Shown piece by piece: positions 10,188 through 18,365 of a stretch of 35,232 nucleotides of DNA. Within the stretch, counting starts at the first letter, position 1. Every line of letters begins with the position of its first letter. The translations under genes were made by a program, and so were the position numbers. The stretch lies in contig QIAP01000062.1 of NCBI GenBank assembly GCA_003225075.1, positions 1 to 35,232 of the forward strand. Reading direction: 5' to 3'. Under the pieces are notes generated by a model. The model was given only the letters and a program-made list of their open reading frames with translations, did not search any database and was not told where the DNA came from. This DNA is from Acidobacteriota bacterium. GTDB taxonomy: Bacteria; Acidobacteriota; Terriglobia; Terriglobales; Acidobacteriaceae.

Positions 10188-10772
10188 TTGAAACTGATAG
10201 TCGGGCTGGGCAATCCCGGAATCGAATACCAGTTCACGCCACATAACCTGGGTTTTCTGGCGATTGATCGCATCGCTAACGATTGCGGCGTCGAAATCAG
10301 GAATCGCCAGTGCCGTGCTCTGACGGCGCGGGTCACAATCGGGGCAGAACAGGTTCTCCTGGCTAAGCCGGAGACCTACATGAATCTGAGCGGCATAGCA
10401 GTACGTGAGCTGCTCACAAAGCACGAGTTGAATCCGGCAACCGATGTGGTTGTCATCTACGACGAACTGGACTTGCCGCTGGGTACGATTCGCATTCGCC
10501 AGCGGGGCAGCTCGGCGGGGCATAACGGGATGGAATCGGTGATCGGCGCCCTGGGCACGCAGGAGTTCCTGCGGATTCGTTTGGGTGTCACGCCGGACGG
10601 GAAAAAGGTGTTGGAGGGGGCGCGGTATTTGTTGAAGCCGCTACGCAAAGCACAGCTCAAGATTGTAGATGAAGTACTAGACCGGGCCGCCGAAGCAGTG
10701 AAAGTGATTTTGACCGAAGGACCGGCGGCAGCCATGAACCGCTTTAACCGTAGGCTCGAGGCTGAAAGTTAG
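10188..10772 (+). CDS. pth: Peptidyl-tRNA hydrolase
   Basis: Pth releases tRNA from peptidyl-tRNA dropped by stalled ribosomes. The N-terminus V-G-L-G-N-P-G-x-x-Y-x-x-T-P-H-N-x-G is diagnostic and includes the catalytic His; Y-D-E-L-D-L-P-x-G and G-S-S-A-G-H-N-G are also intact. The product is 194 residues, normal for the family. The start is TTG at 10188, preceded by GAGGAAAG at a suitable distance; no ATG lies near the conserved N-terminus, so the TTG is well supported. Confidence 0.96.
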   Translation: MKLIVGLGNPGIEYQFTPHNLGFLAIDRIANDCGVEIRNRQCRALTARVTIGAEQVLLAKPETYMNLSGIAVRELLTKHELNPATDVVVIYDELDLPLGTIRIRQRGSSAGHNGMESVIGALGTQEFLRIRLGVTPDGKKVLEGARYLLKPLRKAQLKIVDEVLDRAAEAVKVILTEGPAAAMNRFNRRLEAES

Positions 10773-10859
10773 CTACGGATTCGAACCAACGAAACTAGCT
10801 AATTTCGGCTAGGTAGTGAAAACTTTCGGGAATCGGCAGCAAGAATTTGGAGAAGCTAA

Positions 10860-11267
10860 ATGAATCGCACTTATGAATTGATGTTCATCGTTCGGCCTGA
10901 CATGGTCGAAGAGGATCTCGACAAACTGATTTCTACTCTGGAGTCGCAAGTAACATCCTCCGGGGGCGCAGTAAAGAGTGTCGAACGCATGGGCAAGCGC
11001 CGTCTGGCTTACACTGTCCGCAGATTTCATGACGGGATGTACATACTGCTCACCGCTGAGGGCAGCGGTGAGCTCATTCACGAATTGGAGCGCCGTCTGC
11101 GCGTAACTGAGCCGGTGATCAAATTCTTGACTGTGCGGGTGGACGAGGAGCAGAAGCGTCTGGACAAGATCAAGCAGATCCGTGAATCCCGCAAGAAGAA
11201 GGCGCCACCCGCTCCGGCGGAGACGAGCGCCGAAGCAGGCGGCGAAGCAGCCTCGGTAACCGCATAG
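10860..11267 (+). CDS. rpsF: 30S ribosomal protein S6
   Basis: S6 binds the central domain of 16S rRNA as a heterodimer with S18. The N-terminal R-T-Y-E-L-M-F-I-V-R-P and the L-A-Y-x-V-x-x-x-x-D-G-x-Y motif are typical. The product is 135 residues, with an Ala/Glu-rich tail of about 30 residues beyond the folded domain. The ATG follows TTGGAGAAG. The 87-bp gap upstream contains a small CTAGC/GCTAG hairpin, but I cannot assign the known S6:S18 leader motif to it with confidence. Confidence 0.96.
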   Translation: MNRTYELMFIVRPDMVEEDLDKLISTLESQVTSSGGAVKSVERMGKRRLAYTVRRFHDGMYILLTAEGSGELIHELERRLRVTEPVIKFLTVRVDEEQKRLDKIKQIRESRKKKAPPAPAETSAEAGGEAASVTA

Positions 11268-11364
11268 GAACACTCGGTAGTCGCAGTCCTGAGTCTATTC
11301 CGGGATCCGCATCCCAAGCAGGCTGACAGACTGCAGACGACGATTAATCATACGAAGGAGCATC

Positions 11365-11691
11365 ATGGCTGAAGAAACCAGAACTACGTTTTCACCCTCC
11401 GGCGATCGCCCACCCTCTCGTGGTCCGCGTCCTGCTGGCGGCCCTGGCGGTGGCCGGGAAGGTGGCCGCAAATATTTCCGCCGCAAGAAGGTCTGCAAAT
11501 TTTGCGTGGAGAAGATTGAGGCGATCAACTACAAAGACGTGCGTTTGCTGGCGCAATTCGTCGCCGAGAGCGGCAAGATCGTGCCGCGGCGCCTGACTGG
11601 AGTGTGCACGCCGCACCAGCGTCGCCTTTCCACTGCAATCAAACAGGCGCGCAATATCGCGCTCTTGCCGTTTGCGGGGCGGGCATCCTGA
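11365..11691 (+). CDS. rpsR: 30S ribosomal protein S18
   Basis: S18 partners with S6 in the 30S platform. The core [13 protein letters not shown], followed by I-N-Y-K-D-V-R-L-L and [10 protein letters not shown]-x-x-H-Q-R, is canonical. The 108-residue length reflects an N-terminal Pro/Gly/Arg-rich extension of about 33 residues. A strong GAAGGAG lies ahead of ATG 11365. The 97-bp gap after rpsF holds no evident gene. Confidence 0.96.
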   Translation: MAEETRTTFSPSGDRPPSRGPRPAGGPGGGREGGRKYFRRKKVCKFCVEKIEAINYKDVRLLAQFVAESGKIVPRRLTGVCTPHQRRLSTAIKQARNIALLPFAGRAS

Positions 11692-11780
11692 ACCAGCAGC
11701 CGTGATTTGCATGTCCGTTTTCTGCACACAAGCCAATCGGCGTGATCATCGCGGCACAATTTATATACGGAGTTCATAAC

Positions 11781-12233
11781 ATGGAAGTAATTCTAAAAGA
11801 AGATGTAGCCAAGCTCGGCTCGCGCGGCGACGTGGTCAAGGTTGCCGAAGGTTACGGTCGAAATTTTCTTCTTCCCAAGAAATTGGCCATTGAAGCTTCG
11901 GCGGCCAATAAATCTGTCATAGAGCAGATGAAAGCAGCCTCAGTGCGCCGTTCTGCCAAGGAGAAAGCCAGCGCTGAGGAGTTGGCGAAACAGTTTGAGG
12001 GCGTCGAAGTCTCATTCCTTCGCCGAGCCGGCGAACATGACCAACTCTTCGGCTCAGTCACTTCCGGCGATATTGCCGACGCGCTGGCGAAGAAGGGCCT
12101 TAACGTGGACCGTCGTAAGATTCAAATTCACGAGTCCATCAAAACTCTGGGCGAGTTTACGGTTGCGATAAGACTCCACCGAGACGTTACCACTCACCTG
12201 AAGGTGCTCATCCAAAAGGAAGCTGCGGAATAG
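11781..12233 (+). CDS. rplI: 50S ribosomal protein L9
   Basis: L9 is a two-domain protein at the base of the L1 stalk. The N-terminal M-E-V-I-L-K-E-D-V-x-x-L-G-x-x-G-D-V-V-x-V and Y-G-R-N-F-L-L-P motifs are exact family signatures, followed by the long connecting helix and the C-terminal RNA-binding domain (L-F-G-S-V-T). The product is 150 residues. ATG 11781 was chosen over an upstream in-frame start at 11742 because it begins at the universal M-x-V-I-L and follows GGAG. It is the last gene of the ribosomal cluster; a small terminator-like hairpin follows. Confidence 0.97.
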   Translation: MEVILKEDVAKLGSRGDVVKVAEGYGRNFLLPKKLAIEASAANKSVIEQMKAASVRRSAKEKASAEELAKQFEGVEVSFLRRAGEHDQLFGSVTSGDIADALAKKGLNVDRRKIQIHESIKTLGEFTVAIRLHRDVTTHLKVLIQKEAAE

Positions 12234-12257
12234 TTCTTCCAACTTAGAAGCAGCACT

Positions 12258-12281
12258 GATCGCCGGTTCGCGATCTTGTTC
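12258..12281 (+). terminator. Weak terminator-like hairpin after rplI
   Basis: GATCGC (12258-12263) and GCGATC (12270-12275) form a six-pair stem with a CGGTTC loop, followed by TTGTT. It sits 25 bp beyond the rplI stop. The stem is short and the T-run imperfect, so termination may be partial or Rho-assisted. Confidence 0.35.
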
Positions 12282-12368
12282 CAGGCGATAAACTGGCTTG
12301 GGGCGTATAAACCATAGTTTCGACACTATTTAACAAATTATTTACCAGTTATTGACATTCTTCTCCTG

Positions 12369-12399
12369 TTGAGCAAGAAGCTTGCCAAACTCCTATAAT
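12369..12399 (+). promoter_or_regulatory. Candidate promoter ahead of the sigma-factor gene
   Basis: A perfect TATAAT lies at 12394-12399, with TTGAGC at 12369-12374 as a possible -35 element at a long 19-bp spacing. A perfect TTGACA also occurs at 12352-12357 but is 36 bp from the TATAAT, too far to pair with it. The gap between rplI and the sigma gene (12234-12605) otherwise holds only the hairpin above and a dispensable-looking in-frame extension. No ECF-type autoregulatory promoter was recognised. Confidence 0.4.
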
Positions 12400-12605
12400 C
12401 TTGCTCACGGTTCTGTCCCTGTCACGTCCATAACTATGCAACCTGAAAGCAAGCCCAGGTTGCCGAGGTTTGCTGAGGACAAGGCAAAATGCCGGCCGAT
12501 GCGTGGGCTTTACCCTTTGCGGTTGGCAAGTGTTCCAATCCTGACGCGGCAAGCGCCGGGAAGGGGCGAGACAGCGGAACCCAGGACCCCATCGCGCGGG
12601 GCCAC

Positions 12606-13202
12606 ATGGCTGGGCACAGTCTAAACCGCATAGATGACACGATGCTGATCCGCGAGGCGCAGCACGGGAATCGTGCTGCGTTCGAAGAACTGGTGCGCCA
12701 CTATGACAATGCCGTGCTCCGCCTGGCTCTCCACCTTACCGGATCGGAACATGACGCTCAGGATATTTACCAGGAAGCATTTTTGAAGGCGTACAAGAAT
12801 GTTGGAAGTTTTCGGTTCGAGTGCTCCTTTTATACCTGGATCTACCGTATTGTGACCAATCTATGCCTGGATCACCTGCGGAAGAGAAACGTGCGCAAAG
12901 AAGATGCGCCGGTGACGGTTGACTCCTCAGGCGAGGAGTACAACTTACTGGAGCAGGTGCCGGACGGGCGAGCCGCAGCCAATCCTGAACGCGATCTTAT
13001 GCGGCGCGAATTAGGTGGTCGCATCAACCGCGCACTGGATCGCCTTACGCCCCGCGAGCGCATGGTTTTTGAGTTGAAGCATTATCAGGGTTTGAAGTTG
13101 CGCACTGCGGGCGAGATTTTGCACACGACTGAAGAGACAGCCAAAAATACTTTGTTCCGCGCCACCCAAAAATTGCGCGGAGCTTTATCGGATATGCGAT
13201 GA
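12606..13202 (+). CDS. ECF RNA polymerase sigma factor (RpoE-like)
   Basis: A group-4 sigma factor. Region 2 runs from L-V-R-H-Y-D-N-A-V to L-D-H-L-R-K-R and includes the D-A-x-D-I-Y-Q-E-A-F-L-K-A-Y segment for core and -10 binding. Region 4 (I-N-R-A-L-D-R-L-T-P-R-E-R-x-V-F through the T-A-E-E-T-A-K-N-type helix-turn-helix) binds the -35 element. The start is uncertain. ATG 12606 gives 198 residues; an in-frame ATG at 12489 follows AGGAC/AAGG but would add 39 residues unlike sigma factors; ATG 12642 is also possible. The anti-sigma gene follows 51 bp downstream, so the pair is likely co-regulated. Confidence 0.92.
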   Translation: MAGHSLNRIDDTMLIREAQHGNRAAFEELVRHYDNAVLRLALHLTGSEHDAQDIYQEAFLKAYKNVGSFRFECSFYTWIYRIVTNLCLDHLRKRNVRKEDAPVTVDSSGEEYNLLEQVPDGRAAANPERDLMRRELGGRINRALDRLTPRERMVFELKHYQGLKLRTAGEILHTTEETAKNTLFRATQKLRGALSDMR

Positions 13203-13253
13203 GAGCGAAAAATTTGATTTCAGGTTTCTACATGTCCCCAATGGGGTGCAATT

Positions 13254-14204
13254 ATGAAATGTGACTGGGTAAAGCAAAACGTCGTGCTCTACATTTATAA
13301 CGAGCTGCCCGACGACGCCCGTTATGAACTGGAGCAGCACCTGGGACGGTGTCCCGAGTGTGCCGCCGAGCTAAAGGCCGCACGCAAGTTCAACATGGAG
13401 ATTTCACAGTTTTCAGTTGAGGAACCGGCCGCAAACCTGCTGACGGCCTCTCGTATGCGCCTTCAGGAGTTGCTCGAAACCGCCGAGCAAGGCGGTTTCT
13501 GGCAACGGTTCACATTCGAGCCGGCAAACTGGCTGCGCCAAGTCCGATTTTCTCCCGCACTGGCCGCGGCCATTTTTATTGTGGGCTTCGCTGGCGGGAT
13601 CGGTGCAACTTACAAAATAACGTCCGGGAACAACCCGGGAAGTATCTCCACTGCAAGCAGACCGCAAGGTCCCGTCCCCGCACCTGCCGAATCTTCCATT
13701 ACGGGTATCCGCTCCATCAATCAGGATCCAGGTTCCAACCAGATCAACATCAAGTACGACACCGTTTCTACGCAGGAAACGCATGGTTCGCTGAACGATC
13801 AGCGCATCCAGCAGTTGCTGCTGTTTGCCGCGCGCAACAATTACAACTCGGGTGTGCGCATGGATTCGGTGGACCTCCTGACTCAGAAGCCTGATGACAA
13901 TCGAGTGCGCGAGGCCCTGATTTACGCCCTGCGCTATGACTCCAACCCAGGGGTGCGACTCAAGGCTCTGGAAGGCTTGGGATCATTTGTGAAGGACGAC
14001 GTTCGAGTCCGGGACTCTGTACTGGCAGCTTTGATGAACGATGCGAACCCCGGCGTGCGCACCCAGGCGCTCCACCTGCTCGAGCCCGTAAAGGCTGACA
14101 GCAGCGTGCGGAGTGTGCTACAGCGGCTGGCGGAAAACGATCAGAACCAGTACATCCGGTCTCAGGCGCGCACTGTGATGGCGCAGTTGCCGGAGATTGA
14201 TTGA
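13254..14204 (+). CDS. Zinc-binding anti-sigma factor with C-terminal HEAT repeats
   Basis: The first 40 residues form an anti-sigma zinc (ZAS) domain: C3 plus H29, C33 and C36 in the H-x3-C-x2-C pattern. ZAS domains bind and hold ECF sigma factors at the membrane. A hydrophobic helix at about residues 100-120 is the likely single TM segment, followed by a Pro/Ser linker. Residues about 175-312 are four or so HEAT-like repeats (recurring 'N-P-G-V-R-x-x-A-L-x-x-L' helices), predicted to lie outside the cytoplasmic membrane. HEAT repeats bind proteins, so they may sense an envelope ligand. The cognate sigma is presumably the preceding gene. Confidence 0.88.
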   Translation: MKCDWVKQNVVLYIYNELPDDARYELEQHLGRCPECAAELKAARKFNMEISQFSVEEPAANLLTASRMRLQELLETAEQGGFWQRFTFEPANWLRQVRFSPALAAAIFIVGFAGGIGATYKITSGNNPGSISTASRPQGPVPAPAESSITGIRSINQDPGSNQINIKYDTVSTQETHGSLNDQRIQQLLLFAARNNYNSGVRMDSVDLLTQKPDDNRVREALIYALRYDSNPGVRLKALEGLGSFVKDDVRVRDSVLAALMNDANPGVRTQALHLLEPVKADSSVRSVLQRLAENDQNQYIRSQARTVMAQLPEID

Positions 14205-14245
14205 GTCGTAAAAACAAGGTTTTAGAGGAGATATAACAGAAGTAC

Positions 14246-15448
14246 ATGTCGAAAACTTTATTAAGGTTCGCAGGGACGTTCGCGCTGCTGGCGTCTCTTA
14301 TTTCTCTGGCCTCGGCACAGCAGCAAAACCGGATTTATCGCGAAGGCGGCAACTGGGCCGAAGAGATTACCGGCTCGTTGACGCCCGCGAAGAACCTGCG
14401 GGTCAAGGTGGATGTCGGATCCGTCCGTATCGTAGGGGGTTCACAGCCGGTCATCAATTACGTGATTCGCAATCGTGCTTACAGTTCATCTGAGGACAAA
14501 GCCCGCCGCGAGTTTGATTCATACAAGATCAGCGCCTATGTCCGGGGAGATACCGCCTGGATCGTCGGCGACTGGCAAGGCGGCCGTCCCAAGAGATTTT
14601 CCGGCGAGTTCGTGATCAATGTCCCCCGCGAGATGGAGTGGGTGAAGGTGGAAACCGAGGGCGGCAGCGTGTCCACAACGGGTATCGCAGGACGAGCCGA
14701 TGCTGAGAGCGGTGGCGGCAGCATTCATGTGGATGATATCGGTGGCGCAATTAATGCCGAAACCGGCGGCGGATCCATTGATGTTGGCAACGTCGGCGGT
14801 GACCTCAACCTCCACACCGGCGGGGGCAGCATCGAGATTCGCGCGGCGAAAGGCAAGATCAACGCTGAGAGCGGCGGCGGTAGCGTCGTCCTGATTTCCG
14901 GACTGCAAGGCGCGGTGCTTGAAACCGGGGGTGGCAGTATAGAAGTCAAAAAGTGTACCGGAAGTGTGAAAGCTACCACCGGCGGCGGCAGCATCGATCT
15001 TGGGGACATCGGCGGCCCGGCAGAAATTGAAACTGGCGGCGGCAGCATTCGGCTCGGCTCGGCCAAAGGTTTTGTGCACGCAGACACCGGCGGAGGCAGC
15101 ATCGAATTGAATGGGGTCCCAGGGGCCCGGGCCGAAACCGGCGCGGGCGGGATCATCGCCAAGTTTATTGCCTCAACTGGGGAGCGTACAGATTCCGTGC
15201 TTGAAACATCAGCCGGGGATATTACCGTATTTCTGGCTGCTGATCTGGCGATCACAATTCGCGCCAGCGTCGAGTTGGCCAATGGTCACCAGATTCGCTC
15301 CGACTTCTCTGACATTCACGTGACCACCGAGGGTGGGGAATATGGACCGAAGACGGTTACCGCGGAAGGGCGGTTGAACGGCGGCGGACCGGTGTTGAAA
15401 GTGCGTACTACGACTGGCGACATTACATTTCGCCGTGCCAGCCGGTAA
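14246..15448 (+). CDS. Secreted DUF4097-like beta-repeat protein
   Basis: The 400-residue product starts with a signal peptide (cleavage near A-S-A-Q-Q). The N-terminal third resembles DUF4097/adhesin-like proteins (L-R-V-K-V-D-V-G-S-V-R-I). Residues about 137-310 consist of some nine tandem 18-residue units of the form G-G-G-S-I-x-V-x-x-I-G-G-x-I-x-A-E-T, which would stack as a parallel beta-helix or solenoid. The C-terminal strand block ends T-T-G-D-I-T-F. A GAGGAG lies 14 nt ahead of ATG 14246, rather far. The position between anti-sigma and PDZ genes suggests an envelope-stress role; the function is not known. Confidence 0.8.
   Translation: MSKTLLRFAGTFALLASLISLASAQQQNRIYREGGNWAEEITGSLTPAKNLRVKVDVGSVRIVGGSQPVINYVIRNRAYSSSEDKARREFDSYKISAYVRGDTAWIVGDWQGGRPKRFSGEFVINVPREMEWVKVETEGGSVSTTGIAGRADAESGGGSIHVDDIGGAINAETGGGSIDVGNVGGDLNLHTGGGSIEIRAAKGKINAESGGGSVVLISGLQGAVLETGGGSIEVKKCTGSVKATTGGGSIDLGDIGGPAEIETGGGSIRLGSAKGFVHADTGGGSIELNGVPGARAETGAGGIIAKFIASTGERTDSVLETSAGDITVFLAADLAITIRASVELANGHQIRSDFSDIHVTTEGGEYGPKTVTAEGRLNGGGPVLKVRTTTGDITFRRASR
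14711..15147 (+). repeat. Tandem 54-bp coding repeats (G-G-G-S-I units)
   Basis: Units begin at 14711, 14765, 14819, 14873 and so on, at a 54-bp period, each opening with a GGCGGCGGCAGC-like block. The last unit is one codon short. Codons differ between units, so the array is diverged and not a recent expansion. The repeats also create long spurious open frames on the opposite strand. Confidence 0.85.
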
Positions 15449-15495
15449 AACTCAGTAGGACGATTTTTCATTAAATCTGCATGGAGGGATAGACC

Positions 15496-16644
15496 ATGCG
15501 CATGCGCATCATCACTGCAACCATAATTTTGCTGACCATTTCGGTGGCGGCTGAGAGTTCCAACGTTGGTCTTGGGGAGGCCTACGGCTACGGCGAAGAA
15601 ACTGGTACCGGATCCTATCTTGGGGTTGATATCAGCGATGTTACAAGTGAACGCCTTGCTGCTCTCAAACTAAAAGACGAGCGCGGGGTTGAAGTCACCA
15701 TGGTGGATCAGGATGCTCCCGCCGGCAAAGCTGGGCTCAAGGAACACGACGTTATTCTCACGATGAACGGGACCAACGTCGAAAGTGGTGCGCAACTGCG
15801 ACGCATGATTCACGAAACTCGGCCGGGACGCGTCGTAAGCTTCGGCATCAGTCGTGACGGCCAGCCTCTTACCATCAAGGTTCAGCTTGCCGATAAGGGC
15901 AAGGCCTTTGCGAAGAATTTTCCGCACGATTTCAAATTCGAAGTGCCACCCATGCCTGTCATCCCCGAATTCGATCTCCCCATGTCAGTTGTGGTGGTGC
16001 ACAGTTCCATGCGGAGCGGCTTGGTTGTGGAAAATCTTTCACCACAACTAGGGGAGTTTTTCGGAGCCAAAAACGGCAAGGGAGTGCTGGTGCGCTCGGT
16101 TGATAAGGGAAGCGTGGCGGCTAAAGCTGGTTTCCGCGCCGGTGATGTAATTGTCCGGGTGAACGAGCAAGATGTGCATGATACCAGCGACTTTACCCAT
16201 GCTCTGCGGTCGCGCAGCAATAATTCCGTAAACATCGCAATCATTCGAGAAAAGAAAGAGCAGTCTCTTACGTTGTCACTCCCGCAACCTAAGGATTCGG
16301 GCAACATTTTCGAGGAGAGCTTTGATGTGCCCGATTTCCATGCGGAAACCCGCATCGAGCTTAGCGAGATGCAATCCGAACTGGCGCACTTGAGACCTCA
16401 GTTGGAACTGGCTTCACAGGAGGCGGAGCGTGCGGTGGAAGCGGTGCGTCCCCAGATAGACGAGGCTCGCCGTGAACTCTGCACTCATCGTGACGACCTC
16501 AAAAAGGCGCAGAAAGAAATTCGCCAGCGGGCGCGAGAAATGCGTCAGCAAGTACAGGAACAGCAGCACCGGTTGCGGGAGCGGCAGAAGAAATACCAGG
16601 AACAAATCCAGCATGAATTGAACGGGGACTGGATCGAAATTTAA
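15496..16644 (+). CDS. Secreted protein with two PDZ domains and C-terminal coiled coil
   Basis: The 382-residue product has an N-terminal signal-like helix. PDZ 1 spans about residues 40-135 (Y-L-G-V-D-I then P-A-G-K-A-G-L-K-E-H-D-V-I-L) and PDZ 2 about 170-260 (S-V-A-A-K-A-G-F-R-A-G-D-V-I-V). Residues about 290-375 are a long Glu/Gln/Arg-rich coiled coil. No trypsin-like protease domain is present, so this is not a DegP/DegS enzyme; it more likely binds C-termini of envelope proteins. GGAGGG lies 7 nt before ATG 15496. It follows the DUF4097-like gene after 47 bp and shares a TTAA overlap with the convergent cyclase gene. Confidence 0.88.
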   Translation: MRMRIITATIILLTISVAAESSNVGLGEAYGYGEETGTGSYLGVDISDVTSERLAALKLKDERGVEVTMVDQDAPAGKAGLKEHDVILTMNGTNVESGAQLRRMIHETRPGRVVSFGISRDGQPLTIKVQLADKGKAFAKNFPHDFKFEVPPMPVIPEFDLPMSVVVVHSSMRSGLVVENLSPQLGEFFGAKNGKGVLVRSVDKGSVAAKAGFRAGDVIVRVNEQDVHDTSDFTHALRSRSNNSVNIAIIREKKEQSLTLSLPQPKDSGNIFEESFDVPDFHAETRIELSEMQSELAHLRPQLELASQEAERAVEAVRPQIDEARRELCTHRDDLKKAQKEIRQRAREMRQQVQEQQHRLRERQKKYQEQIQHELNGDWIEI

Positions 16645-18164
16645 ACCAGCGTCTTGCCGGTAATCCTACCGGCCACGCTATGAGCCGAGCTCTGCGTGCT
16701 GGCCGGACCCTGGATGACCAGGTTCCGCCCAGCCTGCTTGGCCGCATACAAACCAGCGTCCGCCGCCTTCACCAGTTCATCCCGGGTCGTTCCGTCTTCA
16801 GGGTAGGTAGCAGCGCCAGCGCTGATACTGACCGGACGTGGAACCCCAGGGAACTGCCAGGTTTCCACCAGTCGGCGTAATTTCTCTGCGACACCCAATG
16901 CTTGTTCCGCGTTGGTCTGAGATAGCAGAATGGCGAATTCTTCGCCACCATAGCGGCATACCACGTCCATCTTTCGCACTTGCTGATGGAAGAGCGAAGA
17001 GACCTGCCTTAGCACCTCATCCCCGAGTAAGTGTCCGAATTCGTCGTTGAGTTTTTTGAAATTGTCGATGTCAACCATGATTACGGCCAACCCAGTGCCA
17101 TATCGGCGGGCGCGCTCGATTTCTTCCGAAATACGCAGTTCAAAAAAACGCCGGTTGAAGATTCCTGTCAAACCATCGAGATATGCCAATTGTTTGACGC
17201 GCTCTACGTAGTGGGCGTTCTGAATGGCAGTAGCGCAAATGTCCGCGACCGATTCTAGAGATTGCGTGTCACCAACATGAAATGCGCCGGTTTCGGCGCT
17301 GTCCAGAACCAGAACCCCCAACGTCTGACCAAAGGAAACCAGGGGAATGCACATGCGTGATGCGGTCTCGGCGAAGAAGCCGACGTATTCCGAGATAACT
17401 CGCACGTCATGCTCAATGACGGTTTTTCCTGCCGCCAAAGCGCGCCCCCACAGCCCCGCGCTTGACGGCAGTCGTCCGCCCTCGAGAATGCGAGGCGTCA
17501 AAGTTCCGTGATGCGCGCGCAATATCAGGTCATCTTCCTCCCGCAGCAGGACCGATACGTGATTCACATGGAATGCTTCTTGTATTAGCGAGCAGACCTT
17601 TGCCAGCAGTTCCTTGACATCCAGCATGGCCGTGGTTTGCTGGGCGATAGCATTGATGGCTTCGAGTTGCTGCGCTCTGTGCCGCTCCAGCGAATACAGC
17701 CGCGCGTTTTGCAGAGCCATGGAAGCTTGAGTTGAGAACAGGGTCAACAGGTCAATGGTCTCTTTGTCGAAATGATCGAGGTTTTCGCTCTGGCAATCGA
17801 GCACGCCGACCACTTCATCTCGCACCATCAGCGGGATTGCCAGCTCCGAGCGGGTGGCCTTCGCCGAGGAAACATAGCGCGCATCTTTGCTTACGTCCGG
17901 AGCGTAAAGCGGCCGCTTCTGCTTGGCTGCCGTGCCGGTAATGCCGTGGCCGATCGGCATGTGGATCTTGTCGTGACCCTCGTCCCAGCCGATCTGGCTG
18001 CGTACACAGAGCTCCTGCGTCTCTTTGTCCAGAAGAAGGATGGCTACGTTCTGCAAATGAAAGTAATCCCGCGCAATCACCAGGATGCGTTGCAAGACCT
18101 CATCCAAGTCGAAGGTCGAGAGTACCGCCTGGCTGGCGTCGTATAGGAGGGCGATTTTTTGCAT
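16641..18164 (-). CDS. Diguanylate cyclase with two GAF domains
   Basis: A soluble 507-residue signalling protein. GAF 1 lies at about residues 20-160 and GAF 2 at about 185-325; these are small-molecule or redox sensors. The GGDEF domain begins at L-D-G-L-T-G-I-F-N-R (about 330) and carries an intact active site R-Y-G-G-E-E-F (about 405), so it should make cyclic-di-GMP. The allosteric I-site R-K-M-D sits five residues before G-G-E-E-F, indicating product inhibition. TACAAT lies at 18177-18182, read on the minus strand, 12 nt before the ATG, giving a very short leader. Stop codons overlap those of the PDZ gene. Confidence 0.95.
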   Translation of the reverse strand: MQKIALLYDASQAVLSTFDLDEVLQRILVIARDYFHLQNVAILLLDKETQELCVRSQIGWDEGHDKIHMPIGHGITGTAAKQKRPLYAPDVSKDARYVSSAKATRSELAIPLMVRDEVVGVLDCQSENLDHFDKETIDLLTLFSTQASMALQNARLYSLERHRAQQLEAINAIAQQTTAMLDVKELLAKVCSLIQEAFHVNHVSVLLREEDDLILRAHHGTLTPRILEGGRLPSSAGLWGRALAAGKTVIEHDVRVISEYVGFFAETASRMCIPLVSFGQTLGVLVLDSAETGAFHVGDTQSLESVADICATAIQNAHYVERVKQLAYLDGLTGIFNRRFFELRISEEIERARRYGTGLAVIMVDIDNFKKLNDEFGHLLGDEVLRQVSSLFHQQVRKMDVVCRYGGEEFAILLSQTNAEQALGVAEKLRRLVETWQFPGVPRPVSISAGAATYPEDGTTRDELVKAADAGLYAAKQAGRNLVIQGPASTQSSAHSVAGRITGKTLV

Positions 18165-18365
18165 GTAGCTTGCCGGATTGTACTAGCCGGCAGTGAAGGC
18201 TCAGAGGTTCCGAAAGTAACCACGCCAGGCGATTTCATGGCTACATTCCCAAATTGACAGCCGTCGACACGAGTACAGGAATCCCCATTGTCAAAGTACA
18301 GCATGTGCTTGATTGGTGAGCGCCGAATTTCCGCCCTACACTCATTCAGAATGGAGGATCTGCAT

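Noticed and set aside
10773-10859. S6:S18-binding leader of rpsF
   Set aside because: A CTAGC/GCTAG hairpin is visible, but the conserved bulge and loop elements of the known motif could not be matched by eye.
12352-12399. TTGACA (12352) paired with TATAAT (12394) as a promoter
   Set aside because: The spacing is 36 bp, about twice the functional distance; only the TATAAT with the weaker TTGAGC remains a candidate.
12489-12605. Longer N-terminus for the ECF sigma factor
   Set aside because: An SD-like AGGAC/AAGG precedes ATG 12489, but the 39 added residues are not sigma-like; kept only as an alternative.
14711-15147. Regular repeats considered as a CRISPR array
   Set aside because: The 54-bp units are contiguous, coding and diverged, with no conserved repeat separated by unique spacers.
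14519-15282. Antisense open frames of about 185 codons over the DUF4097-like gene
   Set aside because: They are periodic translations of the G-G-G-S-I repeats on the opposite strand and carry no independent signal.
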